DNA of 55,429 nucleotides from Ruminococcus flavefaciens MA2007 (GTDB lineage Bacteria; Bacillota; Clostridia; Oscillospirales; Ruminococcaceae): assembly GCF_000621845.1 (NCBI RefSeq), contig NZ_JHXF01000024.1, positions 1-55,429 of the forward strand, in the 5' to 3' direction. The notes beneath the pieces are model-generated. The model saw nothing but the letters and a program-made list of their open reading frames with translations. It searched no databases and was not told the origin of the DNA. The position numbers and the translations under genes are program-made. Numbering within the stretch: the first letter of the stretch is position 1; every line of letters begins with the position of its first letter. Below, piece after piece: positions 55,228 through 55,429 of this stretch.

Positions 55228-55429
55228 ATGAAAAATGAAATAAAGCATACAACCCACTCCACATACAGATGTCAGTATCACATAGTGTTTGCGCCGAAAT
55301 ACAGAAGAAAAGCTATATATGGACAGTTGAAGGCAGATATAGGGCAGATACTCAGAAAGCTGTGCGAACAAAAAGGAGTAGAAATAATAGAGGCAACAGC
55401 AATGACAGATCATATACATATGCTGGTAA
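55228..55429 (+). mobile_element. tnpA: IS200/IS605-family transposase TnpA, N-terminal part (cut by window edge)
   Basis: Starts at ATG 55228 after AAGGAGG. It contains YHIVFAPKYRRKAIY (residues 17-31), DIGQILRKLCEQKGVEIIEA and the HUH motif DHIHML just before the window ends. It shares the family core with the left copy but differs at many positions and in the first 15 residues, so they are separate elements and not one recent duplication. Both point outward from the window. Confidence 0.92.

Noticed and set aside
1..55429. CRISPR arrays, tRNA genes, prophage or toxin-antitoxin modules
   Set aside because: No spaced direct repeats, no cloverleaf sequences and no phage or paired toxin-antitoxin genes were noticed in intergenic regions.

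Overview
The window looks like chromosome of an anaerobic low-GC Gram-positive of the Ruminococcus / Oscillospiraceae type. The reasons are strong GGAGG ribosome sites with some TTG and GTG starts, canonical TTGACA-17-TATAAT promoters, a type III glutamine synthetase, a PPi-type phosphofructokinase, a biotin-dependent Na+-pumping oxaloacetate decarboxylase, a reverse rubrerythrin and a domain-permuted GH3 beta-glucosidase of the kind described from Ruminococcus albus and Butyrivibrio. Two sporulation-family proteins (YunB, SpoIIM-like) point to Clostridia ancestry. Assignment is by eye only; no search was run.

Layout. At 0-0.35 kb an IS200/IS605 tnpA runs off the left edge. From 0.37 to 2.75 kb (minus) lie proC and two membrane proteins. 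From 2.9 to 6.2 kb (plus) lie a ribbon-helix-helix-like protein coupled to a PflX-like radical SAM enzyme, then an ECF sigma factor with its membrane anti-sigma-like partner. From 6.3 to 10.8 kb (minus) come glnN, a PPi phosphofructokinase and a HAD phosphatase. At 10.9 kb is a cobalamin adenosyltransferase. From 11.4 to 13.6 kb is an ApbE / NusG-II / Gx-transporter trio. From 13.7 to 18.1 kb is a glycolytic operon, pgk - two small membrane proteins - tpiA - gpmI. From 18.3 to 21.7 kb is the four-subunit oxaloacetate decarboxylase. At 21.9-24.5 kb is a TetM-like GTPase fused to a Rae1/YacP-like nuclease. From 24.6 to 32.7 kb lie yunB, a methyltransferase, glmS, an SPFH/zinc-ribbon protein, an ArsC/Spx-like protein and the GH3. 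From 32.8 to 34.5 kb is an oxygen-linked group: reverse rubrerythrin, a stand-alone NrdD-tail-like protein and a Crp/Fnr regulator with a perfect palindrome in its leader. From 34.6 to 41.9 kb lie uppP, a PC4-like protein, relQ / ABC exporter / TPM lipoprotein, ogg and an AraC regulator. At 41.9-42.3 kb is RNase P RNA. From 42.3 to 45.6 kb lie two PH-domain membrane proteins and an AGCS symporter. From 45.6 to 46.1 kb is a gene-free stretch with a perfect promoter and nested helices, a candidate new RNA. From 46.1 to 55.0 kb runs the housekeeping series rnjA-gdpP-rplI-dnaB-tilS-ftsH. A second, diverged IS200/IS605 tnpA runs off the right edge.

Together the genes give sugar-fermenting carbon flow (beta-glucosidase, PPi-PFK, triose enzymes), Na+-coupled decarboxylation, nitrogen assimilation and amino-sugar synthesis, oxygen and stress defence, second-messenger turnover ((p)ppGpp, c-di-AMP) and RNA metabolism. 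The less ordinary items are the GTPase-nuclease fusion, the RNA candidate upstream of rnjA, the fold-back control in both IS elements, and the small NrdD-like protein beside its Crp/Fnr regulator.
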